DNA of 64,000 nt from Microcella sp. GTDB taxonomy: Bacteria > Actinomycetota > Actinomycetes > Actinomycetales > Microbacteriaceae. The notes beneath the pieces were generated by a model, which was not told the DNA's origin, ran no database searches, and worked only from the letters and a program-made list of their open reading frames with translations. How positions within the stretch are numbered: the stretch's first letter is position 1; each line of letters starts with the position of its first letter. Made by a program: the position numbers and the translations under genes. This document shows, one piece after another, positions 46,614 through 57,366 of the stretch. Location of the stretch: assembly GCF_025808395.1 (NCBI RefSeq), contig NZ_CP075524.1, forward strand, positions 496,001 to 560,000, written 5' to 3'.

Positions 46614-47324
46614 CTAGCGCGGCTTGGGCGCGCGTGCCTTCAGCGGGTCGATGCCCTTCGGAATCGGGAGGGTGCTCGACTTGCTCAGCGAGGTCAGGCG
46701 GTTGCTGACCGCGAACACTTCTGCCTTGCTGAGCACCTTCTTGTGCTTGTTGAGCGTCTTGGCGAGGTTCTCGAGCTTGGTGCTCTCGGCATCGGGGCCC
46801 ACGTGCACGAAGTGCACGGGAACGTTCGGCACGATGCGGTTGACGTTGCGCCGCTCATCTTCCATCATGCGCCGAGTGCGCGACTGCGGGCCTTCGCCGA
46901 TGATCATGACTCCGGGCTTGCCGACCGCCCGGTAGACGGCGTCTTGCGTCTTGGGGCTCACGGTGATGGGCATCTCGCTCGCCTGCCAGGCGCGACGCAG
47001 TGATGACTTCAGCACGGCGCCCACGGCACCGGGCTGGCCCGAGATCTGCCGGTAGGCGACTCGTTCGGCACGACGGCCGAGAATGATCATCGCGGCGAGA
47101 ATGCCGCCGAGCACGCCCGTGGTCACCCAGAGGAACCCGGCGAGAACATCGCCGGGTGTGGCGAAGACGGCGAGCAGCACGCCCGCGAGAATCGGCAGCA
47201 AGAACCAGAGCAGCATCACCCAGACAGCGAGCGGGTCCATCCGCCGCGTCATCTGGAACACCTGCCACATCTGCTTCATGCGACCGGGTTCTTTGGCGGG
47301 TTTCTGAGCAGAGGTGCGAGCCAT
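46614..47324 (-). CDS. DUF4191 membrane protein
   Basis: A 236-residue protein of actinobacteria. A basic N-terminus is followed by two helices (VMLLWFLLPILAGVLLAVFA and VTTGVLGGILAAMIILG), then a cytosolic domain with GVMIIGEGPQSRTRRMMEDE and HFVHVGPDAESTKLENLAKT. The family function is unknown; location next to lipA/lipB and an RDD gene is the usual actinobacterial arrangement. ATG 47324 is chosen; the frame is open upstream without likely coding. Confidence 0.9.
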   Translation of the reverse strand: MARTSAQKPAKEPGRMKQMWQVFQMTRRMDPLAVWVMLLWFLLPILAGVLLAVFATPGDVLAGFLWVTTGVLGGILAAMIILGRRAERVAYRQISGQPGAVGAVLKSSLRRAWQASEMPITVSPKTQDAVYRAVGKPGVMIIGEGPQSRTRRMMEDERRNVNRIVPNVPVHFVHVGPDAESTKLENLAKTLNKHKKVLSKAEVFAVSNRLTSLSKSSTLPIPKGIDPLKARAPKPR

Positions 47325-47390
47325 GACTACCAGAATAGGGCCACGCGTCGCTCCTCCCCGTCGCGCGCAGCAGAGTTGCTTCTCCCGCAG

Positions 47391-48950
47391 ATGGCCGAGC
47401 GCGTCAGCGAGCACGATCGTCTCGACGACCATGGGGGCATGCCGCACGCCGTGAGCTCGATCGATGCCAGCAGCGCCGTGCGCGAGGTCGGCGGGTTTCG
47501 CGTGGTGAGGGTGCTCGCGGCGAGCCCTCGCGCTCAGACCCTGGTCGCCCACGCCGACGGTGAGACGGTCGCGGTGCGGGTTCTGCACCGCGAGACTGCC
47601 GATGCAGTGATCGACGCCGAGGTCGCCATCTCAGATGCGGCGAAAGGCGCGGGGGGAGCGATCGCCGATCACCTCTCGCTCGTGACCGATCTCGCGACCC
47701 TCGCCGATGGTCGCGTCGCGCTCTTCTCTGCCCACCTGGCCGGGCCCCGGCTCGACAGCGTGCTGCACGCGCAAGCGGGGCTCGTGACGCTGGGTGAGGC
47801 GATCACGGTGCTCGCACCCCTCGCTGATGCCCTCGACAGCGCGCACCGACTCGGCATCACCGGGCTGCCGCTCACGGCAGACTCTGTGCGCTTGAGCGCG
47901 GCCGGTGCGCCGGTGCTCACGCGTCGTCACCGTGCTCGCCTGGGGCCGGTGCTGCCCGACCGCTTCCGCGATCACGAACCGGCCTACGCCGCCGACCTCG
48001 ATGCGTTCGACGCACTCGGCGCAACGGTCGCCGCGGCCACTGACGTCTCGCAGCGCCCGGCCCTGCAGGCGGCGCTGAGGCACCGCGGGCCGGCGCTGCT
48101 GCACGCCCTCTTCGACCTGGCCGAACCCCATCCGTTGCAGGTCGAGCGCGAAGCCGAGCCTGCGAGTCGGCCCGCCGACGAGGTGACCGGTGTCAGCGTG
48201 ATGGTCGATCGAGATCTCGCCGCCCCACCTCCCGCTGCTCCGTCCACCGCGCTGCCGAGGCGGCTCGAGGCTCTCGTGTCAGCCGTCGAGAGCGTCGGCC
48301 TTCCCCGCGACATCGCGACGGTCGTGCGCGGTTCGGCAGAACGACTCGCCCTCGGTGCTGGTGAGGTTCGATCTGCGCTCACTCGTCGACTGCGGACCGG
48401 GGTGACACGGGTGCGCCCGCGATTCCTGCTGGTCGGCCTCGCCGGGGCGGCCGCTCTCGCGCTCGCGGTCGTGGTGCTCGGCCAGTCGACTGCCTCGGTC
48501 AGCGAGCGGGTCGAGGCAGGTGTCGCGGTCGATGGCACCAGCGCCGGTCTGTCTGAGCCCTCTCTGCCCGAGTCCGCACTGCCCGAGTCCGCACTGCCCG
48601 AGTCCGCACTGCCCGAGACAGCACTGCACCCCGATGCCGACGAGTGGGCGGCGCTCGTGGCTTCGCTCGTCGATCGCTGGTTCGCGTGCGGGCCAGCAGA
48701 AGACACCGTCGATTCCGGTTGCGTGGCGAGGGTCGCCCACGCGGGTTCGGCCGCTGAGCGACTCATCGCCAGCTCAGACCCGCGTCACGCTGCGCTGCTG
48801 CAGTGGCAGCAGTCTGGAGGCGAGGTCGTGGTCACTGAGCGCATGGGCGCTGCGGTGCTCGTCGACCTCATCACCCCAGACACCACCGCGGCCTCACTTC
48901 TGCTGGTGAGAAGTGAGGCCGGTTGGCGTATTCGAGACGTCGTGGCCTAG
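47391..48950 (+). CDS. Membrane-anchored protein with a pseudokinase-like N-terminal domain
   Basis: A 519-residue protein. Residues ~30-200 resemble a bacterial Ser/Thr kinase lobe in outline (GFRVVRVLAASPRAQTLVAH, VAVRVLHRE, LADALDSAHRLGITGL). However the catalytic loop lacks HRD and the metal DFG is absent, so it would be a pseudokinase at best. A linker leads to a membrane helix at ~345-365 (LLVGLAGAAALALAVVVLG), an LPESA tandem repeat and a compact outer domain of about 115 residues with two cysteines. ATG 47391 is chosen; TTG 47376 is in frame upstream. I do not recognise a family with certainty. Confidence 0.7.
   Translation: MAERVSEHDRLDDHGGMPHAVSSIDASSAVREVGGFRVVRVLAASPRAQTLVAHADGETVAVRVLHRETADAVIDAEVAISDAAKGAGGAIADHLSLVTDLATLADGRVALFSAHLAGPRLDSVLHAQAGLVTLGEAITVLAPLADALDSAHRLGITGLPLTADSVRLSAAGAPVLTRRHRARLGPVLPDRFRDHEPAYAADLDAFDALGATVAAATDVSQRPALQAALRHRGPALLHALFDLAEPHPLQVEREAEPASRPADEVTGVSVMVDRDLAAPPPAAPSTALPRRLEALVSAVESVGLPRDIATVVRGSAERLALGAGEVRSALTRRLRTGVTRVRPRFLLVGLAGAAALALAVVVLGQSTASVSERVEAGVAVDGTSAGLSEPSLPESALPESALPESALPETALHPDADEWAALVASLVDRWFACGPAEDTVDSGCVARVAHAGSAAERLIASSDPRHAALLQWQQSGGEVVVTERMGAAVLVDLITPDTTAASLLLVRSEAGWRIRDVVA
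48564..48623 (+). repeat. Four tandem 15-bp repeats
   Basis: The unit CTGCCCGAGTCCGCA occurs three times exactly, and a fourth copy differs by three bases. It encodes LPESA repeats just outside the membrane helix of the pseudokinase-like protein, and copy number may vary between strains without frame change. Confidence 0.95.
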
Positions 48951-48963
48951 GTCGCGCGACCGA

Positions 48964-50406
48964 TCAGATGCCCAGGTCGGCGTCGAAGTCGGCGTCTTCG
49001 AGTCGGGCCTTGATCGCGCTCAAGAACCGCGCGGCGTCAGCGCCGTCGACGATGCGGTGATCGTACGACAGGGCGAAGTAGACCATCGACCGCACTGCGA
49101 TGACGTCTGAGCCGTCGACGCTGATGACCGAAGGCTTCTTCGTGACGATGCCGGTGCCGAGAATGGCCACTTGAGGCAAGAACACCACCGGGGTGTCGAA
49201 CAGTGCGCCGCGAGAACCGGTGTTCGTCAACGTGAACGTTCCGCCGGCGAGCTCGTCGGGCTTCAGCTGGTTGTCGCGAGTGCGAGCTGCGAGGTCGGCG
49301 ATCTCGGTGGCGAGACCGGCGATGCTCAGGTCTGATGCGTTGCGAATCACGGGCGTCAGCAGGCCACGCTCGGTGTCGACCGCGATCGCGAGGTTCTCGG
49401 TCTCGGGGTAGACGATCGAGTCGTCCTCGACGGTCGAGTTGATGATCGGGAAGGCGCGCAGCGCCTCAGTCGCCGCCTTCGCGAAGAAGGGCATGAACGA
49501 GAGCTTCGTGCCGGTCGCCTTCTCGAAGTCGGCCTTGACGGCGGTGCGCAGGGCCGCGACCTTGGTGACGTCGATCTCGACGACTGTCGTGAGCTGCGCC
49601 GTCGACTGCATCGAGATGACTGCGCGCTCGGCGATGACCTTGCGCAGTCGCGACATGGCCACGGTGGTGCCCCGCAGCGGTGACGTCTCGAGCTCGCGCG
49701 GCGCCGAGGCGGCCGCGCTCGACCCCGAGCCGGTCGCCGCGGCCAGCACGTCGTGCTTGCGAATGCGGCCGCCGACACCAGTGCCAGTCACGGTGGCGAG
49801 ATCGACACCCTTCTCCTGTGCCAGCTTGCGCACGAGCGGCGTGATGTAGCCAGCGGCACTCGCGGTGTCAGCCGTCGGCGCCGCGGCAGGCGGAGCCGGT
49901 GACGGGGCTGGCGCGGGAGCCGGCGCCTCGGCAGCGGGTGCCGCGGGAGCCGACGGTGCCGGAGCAGACGGGGCGGGAGCCGACGGTGCGGGAGCCGACG
50001 CAGCGGGAGCCGACGGTGTGGGTGCTGAGGCGGCCGGAGCCGAGGCCGCAGGAGCAGGCTCGGGTGCTGTCGGCGCCGGTGCTGGCTCCGGCTCTGCCGC
50101 GGGGGCCGGTGCCTCTGCCGCAGTCTCGGCGGGCGCCGATGCGGGGGCGGGCGCTGCGGCGGCCGAGTCGCCGGTGCCGATGCGCACGAGGGGGGTGCCC
50201 ACCTCGACCGTCTCGTCTTCAGCCACGAGGATCTCTTCGACCACTCCCGCGACGGGCGAGGGAATCTCGGTGTCGACCTTGTCGGTCGAAACTTCGAGCA
50301 AGGGCTCGTCAACCTCGACTCGGTCTCCCACGTTCTTCAGCCATCGGGTTACCGTGCCCTCGGTCACGCTCTCACCGAGCGCCGGGAGGTTGACGGATTC
50401 GCTCAT
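48964..50406 (-). CDS. sucB: Dihydrolipoamide acyltransferase E2 with one lipoyl domain
   Basis: A 480-residue E2. Residues 1-80 are one lipoyl domain with the attachment lysine in LEVSTDKVDTEIPSP. A long Ala/Pro/Ser linker follows with APSAP repeats, then a subunit-binding domain (ITPLVRKLAQEKGVDLATVT) and the acyltransferase core ending in ALSYDHRIVDGADAARFLSA with the HxxxDG catalytic motif. It resembles actinobacterial DlaT, used for pyruvate and perhaps 2-oxoglutarate dehydrogenase. It follows lpd on the same strand, and lipA/lipB nearby modify it. Confidence 0.92.
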   Translation of the reverse strand: MSESVNLPALGESVTEGTVTRWLKNVGDRVEVDEPLLEVSTDKVDTEIPSPVAGVVEEILVAEDETVEVGTPLVRIGTGDSAAAAPAPASAPAETAAEAPAPAAEPEPAPAPTAPEPAPAASAPAASAPTPSAPAASAPAPSAPAPSAPAPSAPAAPAAEAPAPAPAPSPAPPAAAPTADTASAAGYITPLVRKLAQEKGVDLATVTGTGVGGRIRKHDVLAAATGSGSSAAASAPRELETSPLRGTTVAMSRLRKVIAERAVISMQSTAQLTTVVEIDVTKVAALRTAVKADFEKATGTKLSFMPFFAKAATEALRAFPIINSTVEDDSIVYPETENLAIAVDTERGLLTPVIRNASDLSIAGLATEIADLAARTRDNQLKPDELAGGTFTLTNTGSRGALFDTPVVFLPQVAILGTGIVTKKPSVISVDGSDVIAVRSMVYFALSYDHRIVDGADAARFLSAIKARLEDADFDADLGI

Positions 50407-50464
50407 TATTTCGTGCTCCTTTGAAGCATGTCGGTGGTGTCTAGCCTACGGTGCGCCCGCGCGC

Positions 50465-51838
<1,374 letters not shown>

Positions 51839-51946
51839 CGGGTGAGGCTCCTTCATGCGTCAAGGGCTGTCGCGCAGGGGCCAAACTCGTGGTGGCGGGT
51901 CGACCCGACGAACGGCACGTTTGTTTCGTGCCCGCAGTCGAGCCTA

Positions 51947-53461
51947 CTACTTGGTCGCGAAGCGCTCAGCGACTCGGATGAGCGTTCGCGTGATGACCCC
52001 TGACGAACCTTTGGGCGTGTAGCCGAACGGGGCTGTCGCGTTGTTGGCAGGCCCGGCGATGTCGAGGTGCGCCCACGGGATGCGCGGCGCATCATCGCCG
52101 TCACCCCGACGCCCCACGAACTCACGCAGAAAGACTGCCGCCAGCAGCATGCCCGCCGCAGTGTTGCCCGGCTTGGCGTTTGCGATGTCGGCGACATCGG
52201 TCTTCAGCAGCGCGCGAAGCTCGGCAGGCAGGGGCATGGGCCACACGAGCTCACCGCTCTCGCCAGCGGCGGCACGCACCTCGGCGACGAGCTCGTCGTC
52301 GCCCATGAGGCCGGCGTAGCGCTCGCCGAGCGCCACGCGCGCCGCGCCGGTGAGGGTTGCGACATCGATGATGGCGTCAGGCTGCTCTTCGCTCGCGGCG
52401 GCGAGGCCGTCGGCCAGCACCAGTCGGCCTTCGGCGTCGGTGTTGAGCACTTCGACGGTCGTGCCGCTACGCGTCGAGATGACGTCGTTGGGGCGCAGGG
52501 CAGAACCCGAGGGCATGTTCTCGGCGAGGCACAGCCAGCCCGTCACGCGCGCGTCGACGCCCAGGCGTGCGGCCGCGATCGTGGCGGCGAGCACCGTCGC
52601 GGCACCCGTCATGTCGTACTTCATGCCGACCATCGCCGCTGCGGGCTTGAGCGAGAGCCCGCCCGAGTCGAAGGTGATGCCCTTGCCGACCAGGGCGAGG
52701 TGCGGGGCGGTCTCGCTCGGCCGATAGCGCAGCGCCATCAAGCGGGGCGGGCGGGCCGACCCTTGACCGACGCCGAGAATGCCCCCGAAGCCGCCGGCCT
52801 CGAGCTCGTCGGTGCCCCACACCTCGACGTCGAGGGGCAGGCCTTCGGCCGCGCGAACGGCGCGCTCGACGAAGGTCTCGGGGTAGAGCTGATTCGGGGG
52901 AGTCGTGACCAGGTCGCGCACGAGGCACACGGCCTCTGCTGTGATGGCGGCCACCTCGGCGGCTGCCGCGGCGTCGTCGACCTGGGTGCAGAGCTCGATG
53001 GTGGCGATGCCGGCTGGCGGGTCGCTGACAGCGTCGCCCTCGCGCGCCGGCCCGAAGCGGTATGCCCCCAGGGCAGCACCCTCGAGCACGGCCTGTACTT
53101 CAGTCGCTGAGGTCGTCGGCAGTGCGATTGCGACCCGTGAGGCACCGCCCGCGGCGCGCGCGGCCGTGCCGGCGACCGAGCGCAGACCTTCGGGGTTGAG
53201 GGGCGCGCGCCCCACTCCGACCAGCAGGATGCTGCGGGCAGCGACACCCTCGGGCGAGGGGATGCGCGCCGTCTCGTCTGTCGCGCCCGTCAACCCCAGT
53301 GCGCTCAACTGCTCGGTGATCGCGGCGAGCGGCCCCGCATCCGCCCCCACGATCACAGCACCGACCTCACCCGGTGCGATGCCGACTATGAGAGCGTCGA
53401 CGTCGAGATTCCAGGGCGATTCGAGAGTGGCGGCAAGAGAGGCAACGGGCATGGCGGCCAT
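51947..53461 (-). CDS. pepA: Leucyl aminopeptidase
   Basis: A 504-residue M17 peptidase that releases N-terminal residues. Metal and catalytic residues lie in VGKGITFDSGGLSLKP, MKYDMTGAATVLA and VLNTDAEGRLVLADGL. An N-terminal macro-like domain spans about the first 170 residues. Start is ATG 53461 or ATG 53452. It is upstream of lpd on the same strand with a 108-base gap, and divergent from the PAC2 gene. Confidence 0.95.
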   Translation of the reverse strand: MAAMPVASLAATLESPWNLDVDALIVGIAPGEVGAVIVGADAGPLAAITEQLSALGLTGATDETARIPSPEGVAARSILLVGVGRAPLNPEGLRSVAGTAARAAGGASRVAIALPTTSATEVQAVLEGAALGAYRFGPAREGDAVSDPPAGIATIELCTQVDDAAAAAEVAAITAEAVCLVRDLVTTPPNQLYPETFVERAVRAAEGLPLDVEVWGTDELEAGGFGGILGVGQGSARPPRLMALRYRPSETAPHLALVGKGITFDSGGLSLKPAAAMVGMKYDMTGAATVLAATIAAARLGVDARVTGWLCLAENMPSGSALRPNDVISTRSGTTVEVLNTDAEGRLVLADGLAAASEEQPDAIIDVATLTGAARVALGERYAGLMGDDELVAEVRAAAGESGELVWPMPLPAELRALLKTDVADIANAKPGNTAAGMLLAAVFLREFVGRRGDGDDAPRIPWAHLDIAGPANNATAPFGYTPKGSSGVITRTLIRVAERFATK

Positions 53462-53535
53462 GCTATCTGCGCGTGTTCGCTCTGAGCGCGCGCCAGCTCG
53501 CAGGTCGCGCGCGATGGCGGTTCTACCATGGAGTC

Positions 53536-54456
53536 ATGCGGAATCCCACAGAGCTCTACACCGTGGTGCTCACGGAGGCCGACGTTCCGGCGGGGCTGCC
53601 GCTCGTGATCGGCCTGACCGGTTTCGTCGATTCTGGGGGCGCCGTCGGGCAGGTCTCGCAGTACCTCATCGATGAGCTCGAGCATCGTGATGTCGTGGTC
53701 TTCGACAACGACGAGCTGCTCGACTACCGGGCGCGGCGGCCGATTCTGGTCTTCGACGAGACCCGCATCACCGAGTTTCGCCGCCCCGCGCTGACCGTGC
53801 GCCTCGCACATGACGAGATCGGTGCGCCCTTTCTGCTGCTCACCGGGTACGAGCCCGATTTTCAGTGGGAGCGCTTCGTCGCTGCCCTGCTCGAGATCAT
53901 CGAGCGGTATGCCGTGGCGTCGACCACGTGGGTGCACGCCATTCCGATGCCTGTGCCGCACACGCGCGGCATCGGCGTGACCGTGAGCGGCAACCGCGAC
54001 GAGCTCATCGAGTCACTGTCGGTGTGGCGCCCTCGAACGCAAGTGCCCGGCAACGTGCTGCACCTGCTCGAGCACCGGCTGACGCAAGCGGGCCACCCGA
54101 CCGCGGGGTTCGTGCTGCTCGTGCCGCACTACCTCGCCGACACCGAGTTTCCGTCGGCCGCAGTGACCGCCCTCGAGAGCATCACGGCCGCGACCGGCAT
54201 GCTCTTCCCGACCGATCGGCTGCGCGCCGAGGGCCGCGAGTTTCTCGCGCGCATCGAAGACCAGGTCGAAGGCAACACCGAGCTGGCTCGCCTCGTCGGC
54301 ACGCTCGAAGAGCGGCACGACAGCTACATGGAGGACAACCCGCTGCGGTCTCCGCTGACCGACGAAGACGGCGAGCTTCCGAGTGCCGACGCGATTGCCG
54401 CCGAGCTCGAGAAGTTCTTGGCCCATCGCCAGTCGTCAGATGACGAGCCGCGCTGA
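53536..54456 (+). CDS. PAC2 family protein (proteasome-assembly chaperone-like)
   Basis: A 306-residue protein of the PAC2 family. Conserved parts include LVIGLTGFVDSGGAVGQVSQ, DELLDYRARRPILVF, FLLLTGYEPDFQWERF and VPHYLADTEFPSAAVTALES. A C-terminal helical tail follows. In actinobacteria such proteins are common, but their client is unknown. ATG 53536 is chosen because the conserved N-terminus begins there; the frame is open 21 codons upstream. Confidence 0.9.
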   Translation: MRNPTELYTVVLTEADVPAGLPLVIGLTGFVDSGGAVGQVSQYLIDELEHRDVVVFDNDELLDYRARRPILVFDETRITEFRRPALTVRLAHDEIGAPFLLLTGYEPDFQWERFVAALLEIIERYAVASTTWVHAIPMPVPHTRGIGVTVSGNRDELIESLSVWRPRTQVPGNVLHLLEHRLTQAGHPTAGFVLLVPHYLADTEFPSAAVTALESITAATGMLFPTDRLRAEGREFLARIEDQVEGNTELARLVGTLEERHDSYMEDNPLRSPLTDEDGELPSADAIAAELEKFLAHRQSSDDEPR

Positions 54457-54624
54457 CCCCGTGGTCGGCGCGCACAGCAGTTCGTGCAATAATTGTCCCT
54501 CACGACCCAGTCGGTCGCACGGTAGATTCGGCCCGCTTCTCGCAGCAGAAGCACACTGCATCACACACCTCGCGACTTGACATGGGTCGTTGTACTGCCC
54601 GCAGAACGCGAGATTGAGGGGCCC

Positions 54625-56088
54625 ATGGCTACCCGAGCGACCAGCACCACGACCACGACTGCGAAGAAGACTGCCTCGGCCGCGGCCGCCACGGCCGAGA
54701 AGCCGGCATCGAAGACCGCAGCGTCGAAGACTGCAGCTGCGAAGACCGCAGCCCCGAAGACTGCTGCTGCGAAGACCGCAGCGCCGAAGAACACGGCATC
54801 GAAGACCCCAGCGACGAAAGCCCCAGCGGCGAAGGCTCCCGCGGCGAAGAAGACGGCTGCGAAGGCTCCCGCGGCCACGAGCGCGCCGACGAAGCAGTCG
54901 CGCGCCAAGAAGCCCACAGCGGCAGCTGCAGCCGGTGCAGCCGACGACAGCGACGAGGTCGAGATCGTCATCGATGCCGATGCAGACGAGGCCGTCGAGC
55001 CCGCAGACACCGCGGCCGACGACACCGCCGAGAGCCCCGCCGCTGATGCGACTGACGATGATGACGACTCTGACGACGACTCGGGCTCAGCTGGTCCGTT
55101 GCCGACCGGCGCCATCGTCATCTCGAACACTGACGATGACGAAGTGCCGGTCTATTCGACGACGATCACCGGTGCGACCGCTGACCCGGTCAAGGACTAC
55201 CTAAAGCAGATCGGCAAGGTTCCGCTGCTGAACGCCGCCGAAGAGGTCGAGCTGGCGATGCGCATCGAGGCAGGGCTCTTCGCCGAGGAGAAGCTCTCGA
55301 CGATGAGCGAGAAAGAGAAGCGCACCGCCATGGGCCGCGACCTCGCCTGGGTCGCGCGTGACGGCCAGCGCGCCAAGAACCACCTGCTCGGCGCGAACCT
55401 GCGTCTCGTCGTGTCGCTCGCCAAGCGCTACACCGGTCGCGGCATGCAGTTTCTCGACCTCATCCAAGAAGGAAACCTCGGTCTGATCAGGGCCGTCGAG
55501 AAGTTCGACTACACCAAGGGCTTCAAGTTCTCGACCTACGCCACCTGGTGGATCCGTCAGGCGATCACGCGCGCCATGGCAGACCAGGCCCGCACGATCC
55601 GTATTCCCGTGCACATGGTCGAGGTCATCAACAAGCTCGCCCGAGTGCAGCGGCAGATGCTGCAAGACCTCGGCCGCGAGCCCACGCCCGAAGAGCTGTC
55701 GCGCGAACTCGACATGACTCCCGAGAAGGTCATCGAGGTTCAGAAGTACGGCCGCGAGCCCATCTCGCTGCACACACCCCTCGGTGAAGACGGCGACAGC
55801 GAGTTCGGTGACCTCATCGAAGACACCGAGGCTGTCGTGCCGGCCGACGCAGTCGGCTTCACGATGCTGCAGAAGCAGCTCGAGAGCCTGCTCGACTCGC
55901 TGTCTGAGCGCGAAGCAGGCGTGATCCGCATGCGGTTCGGCCTCGGCGACGGCATGCCCAAAACCCTCGATCAGATCGGCGACACCTTCGGTGTCACGCG
56001 CGAGCGGATACGGCAGATCGAGTCGAAGACGATGGCCAAGCTGCGCCACCCCTCGCGGTCGCAGGCCCTGCGCGACTACCTCGAGTAG
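54625..56088 (+). CDS. sigA: Primary RNA polymerase sigma factor
   Basis: A 487-residue sigma-70. Residues 1-110 are an Ala/Lys/Thr/Pro-rich tail with repeated KTAA units, followed by an acidic stretch. Region 1.2-2 starts DPVKDYLKQIGKVPLL, with the promoter-recognition helices in KGFKFSTYATWWIRQAITRA, region 3 in HMVEVINKLARVQRQM and region 4 in TFGVTRERIRQIESKTMAKL. It directs housekeeping transcription. ATG 54625 is preceded by GAGGGG. It is first in a tight run with murT and gatD-like genes. Confidence 0.96.
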   Translation: MATRATSTTTTTAKKTASAAAATAEKPASKTAASKTAAAKTAAPKTAAAKTAAPKNTASKTPATKAPAAKAPAAKKTAAKAPAATSAPTKQSRAKKPTAAAAAGAADDSDEVEIVIDADADEAVEPADTAADDTAESPAADATDDDDDSDDDSGSAGPLPTGAIVISNTDDDEVPVYSTTITGATADPVKDYLKQIGKVPLLNAAEEVELAMRIEAGLFAEEKLSTMSEKEKRTAMGRDLAWVARDGQRAKNHLLGANLRLVVSLAKRYTGRGMQFLDLIQEGNLGLIRAVEKFDYTKGFKFSTYATWWIRQAITRAMADQARTIRIPVHMVEVINKLARVQRQMLQDLGREPTPEELSRELDMTPEKVIEVQKYGREPISLHTPLGEDGDSEFGDLIEDTEAVVPADAVGFTMLQKQLESLLDSLSEREAGVIRMRFGLGDGMPKTLDQIGDTFGVTRERIRQIESKTMAKLRHPSRSQALRDYLE

Positions 56089-56097
56089 GCACGCATC

Positions 56098-57366
56098 GTG
56101 CGCATCCGTCTCGCGGTGATCGTCGGCCGCGTCGTGCGTGCACTCGCGCGGCTGCGCGGAGGCGGCTCGGCGATACCGGGCAACATCGCGTTGCGCATCG
56201 CGCCGGGATTTCTCGAGCACGCTCTCGGATCGATGGCGCTCGGAGTGGTGTTCGTCACCGGTTCGAACGGCAAGTCGACGACCACCAACATGCTCGTGGC
56301 CGTGCTGCGTGCACACGGTATGCGGGTGTTCACGAACCCCAGCGGGGCGAACCTTCCGCAGGGAATCGCATCAGCGCTGCTGGCGACCGTGCCGCTCGAC
56401 GGCAGGGTGCGCGACGATCTGGCAGTGCTCGAAGTCGACGAGGCGTACGGCGTCGGTCTCGCCGAGCGGCTGGCGCCGACCGACGTGCTGCTGCTCAACC
56501 TGCAGATCGATCAGCTCAACCGCTTTCACGAACCCGACCGCGTCTACCGCATGCTCGAGCAGATCGCCGCCCGTGCGCGTCGACGACTGATCGTCAATGC
56601 GGCCGACCCGAACACGGCCGACCTCGGCCGCGGTGCTCGCGCAGACCAGCAGGTCGTCGTGTTCGACGTCGCACCCGCCGCGCTCGCGGCGAGCCCGCAC
56701 GGTGTCGCACCGGCTCCGAGGCTGACGAGCGGCGCAGGTGAGACTCTGCCCGACGCCGAGGTCGTGGTCGAGAGCACCGCGGGCAGTGCGGCTGTGCTCA
56801 CCGTCGACGGTGAGCGGGCATCCGTCGCCTTGCCGTCACGCGGGCTGCACTATGCGGTGGATGCTGCCGGCGCGATCGCGACCGCGCGCAGTCTGCTGGG
56901 CGATCGGTTCTCGATCGAGACGGCGAGCACAGCGCTCGGCTCACTGGAGACCGTCTACGGACGCGGCGAGGTGCTCGACGCGAAGGGCCAGGCCATCGAG
57001 CTCGTCATGATGAAGAACCCGCCGAGCCTGCAGCTCAACCTCGATTCACTCGGGCGCGTGCCCCAGTGCGTCATGATCGCCGTCGACGAGGGCACGCCCG
57101 ACCCCTCGTGGATCTACGACACCGATCTCTCGATGCTCGACCATGTCGACGTTGTCACCGGAACGAAGGCCCACCAGTGGGCGACGAGGCTTGCGTACGC
57201 CGGCATTCCTGTCGGCACGGTCATCGAAGACTTCCGCACGGCGGTCGACGCCTTCCTCTCCCTCGACACCCCGGACGACGGCCCGAAGGTGGGCATCGTC
57301 AACTACGAGCTCATGATGGAGCTGCGCCTCATGATGGGGTATCTCGATCTGGAGGGCGGCTCGTGA
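56098..57366 (+). CDS. murT: MurT-like Mur ligase without the zinc ribbon
   Basis: A 422-residue Mur ligase homologue of the MurT/DUF1727 family. The ATP site is VFVTGSNGKSTTTNMLVAVL (GSNGKST at 55-61), then NPSGANLPQGIASALL, DLAVLEVDEAYG and LNLQIDQLNRFHEPDR. The C-terminal domain carries the conserved DPSWIYDTD (D335, D341), matching where S. aureus MurT has its catalytic Asp. Canonical MurT has a four-cysteine zinc ribbon in the middle domain; here that part is cysteine-free (ALAASPHGVAPAPRL) and the only Cys is C324. MurT with GatD amidates D-Glu of lipid II. Nine bases after sigA. Confidence 0.9.
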   Translation: MRIRLAVIVGRVVRALARLRGGGSAIPGNIALRIAPGFLEHALGSMALGVVFVTGSNGKSTTTNMLVAVLRAHGMRVFTNPSGANLPQGIASALLATVPLDGRVRDDLAVLEVDEAYGVGLAERLAPTDVLLLNLQIDQLNRFHEPDRVYRMLEQIAARARRRLIVNAADPNTADLGRGARADQQVVVFDVAPAALAASPHGVAPAPRLTSGAGETLPDAEVVVESTAGSAAVLTVDGERASVALPSRGLHYAVDAAGAIATARSLLGDRFSIETASTALGSLETVYGRGEVLDAKGQAIELVMMKNPPSLQLNLDSLGRVPQCVMIAVDEGTPDPSWIYDTDLSMLDHVDVVTGTKAHQWATRLAYAGIPVGTVIEDFRTAVDAFLSLDTPDDGPKVGIVNYELMMELRLMMGYLDLEGGS

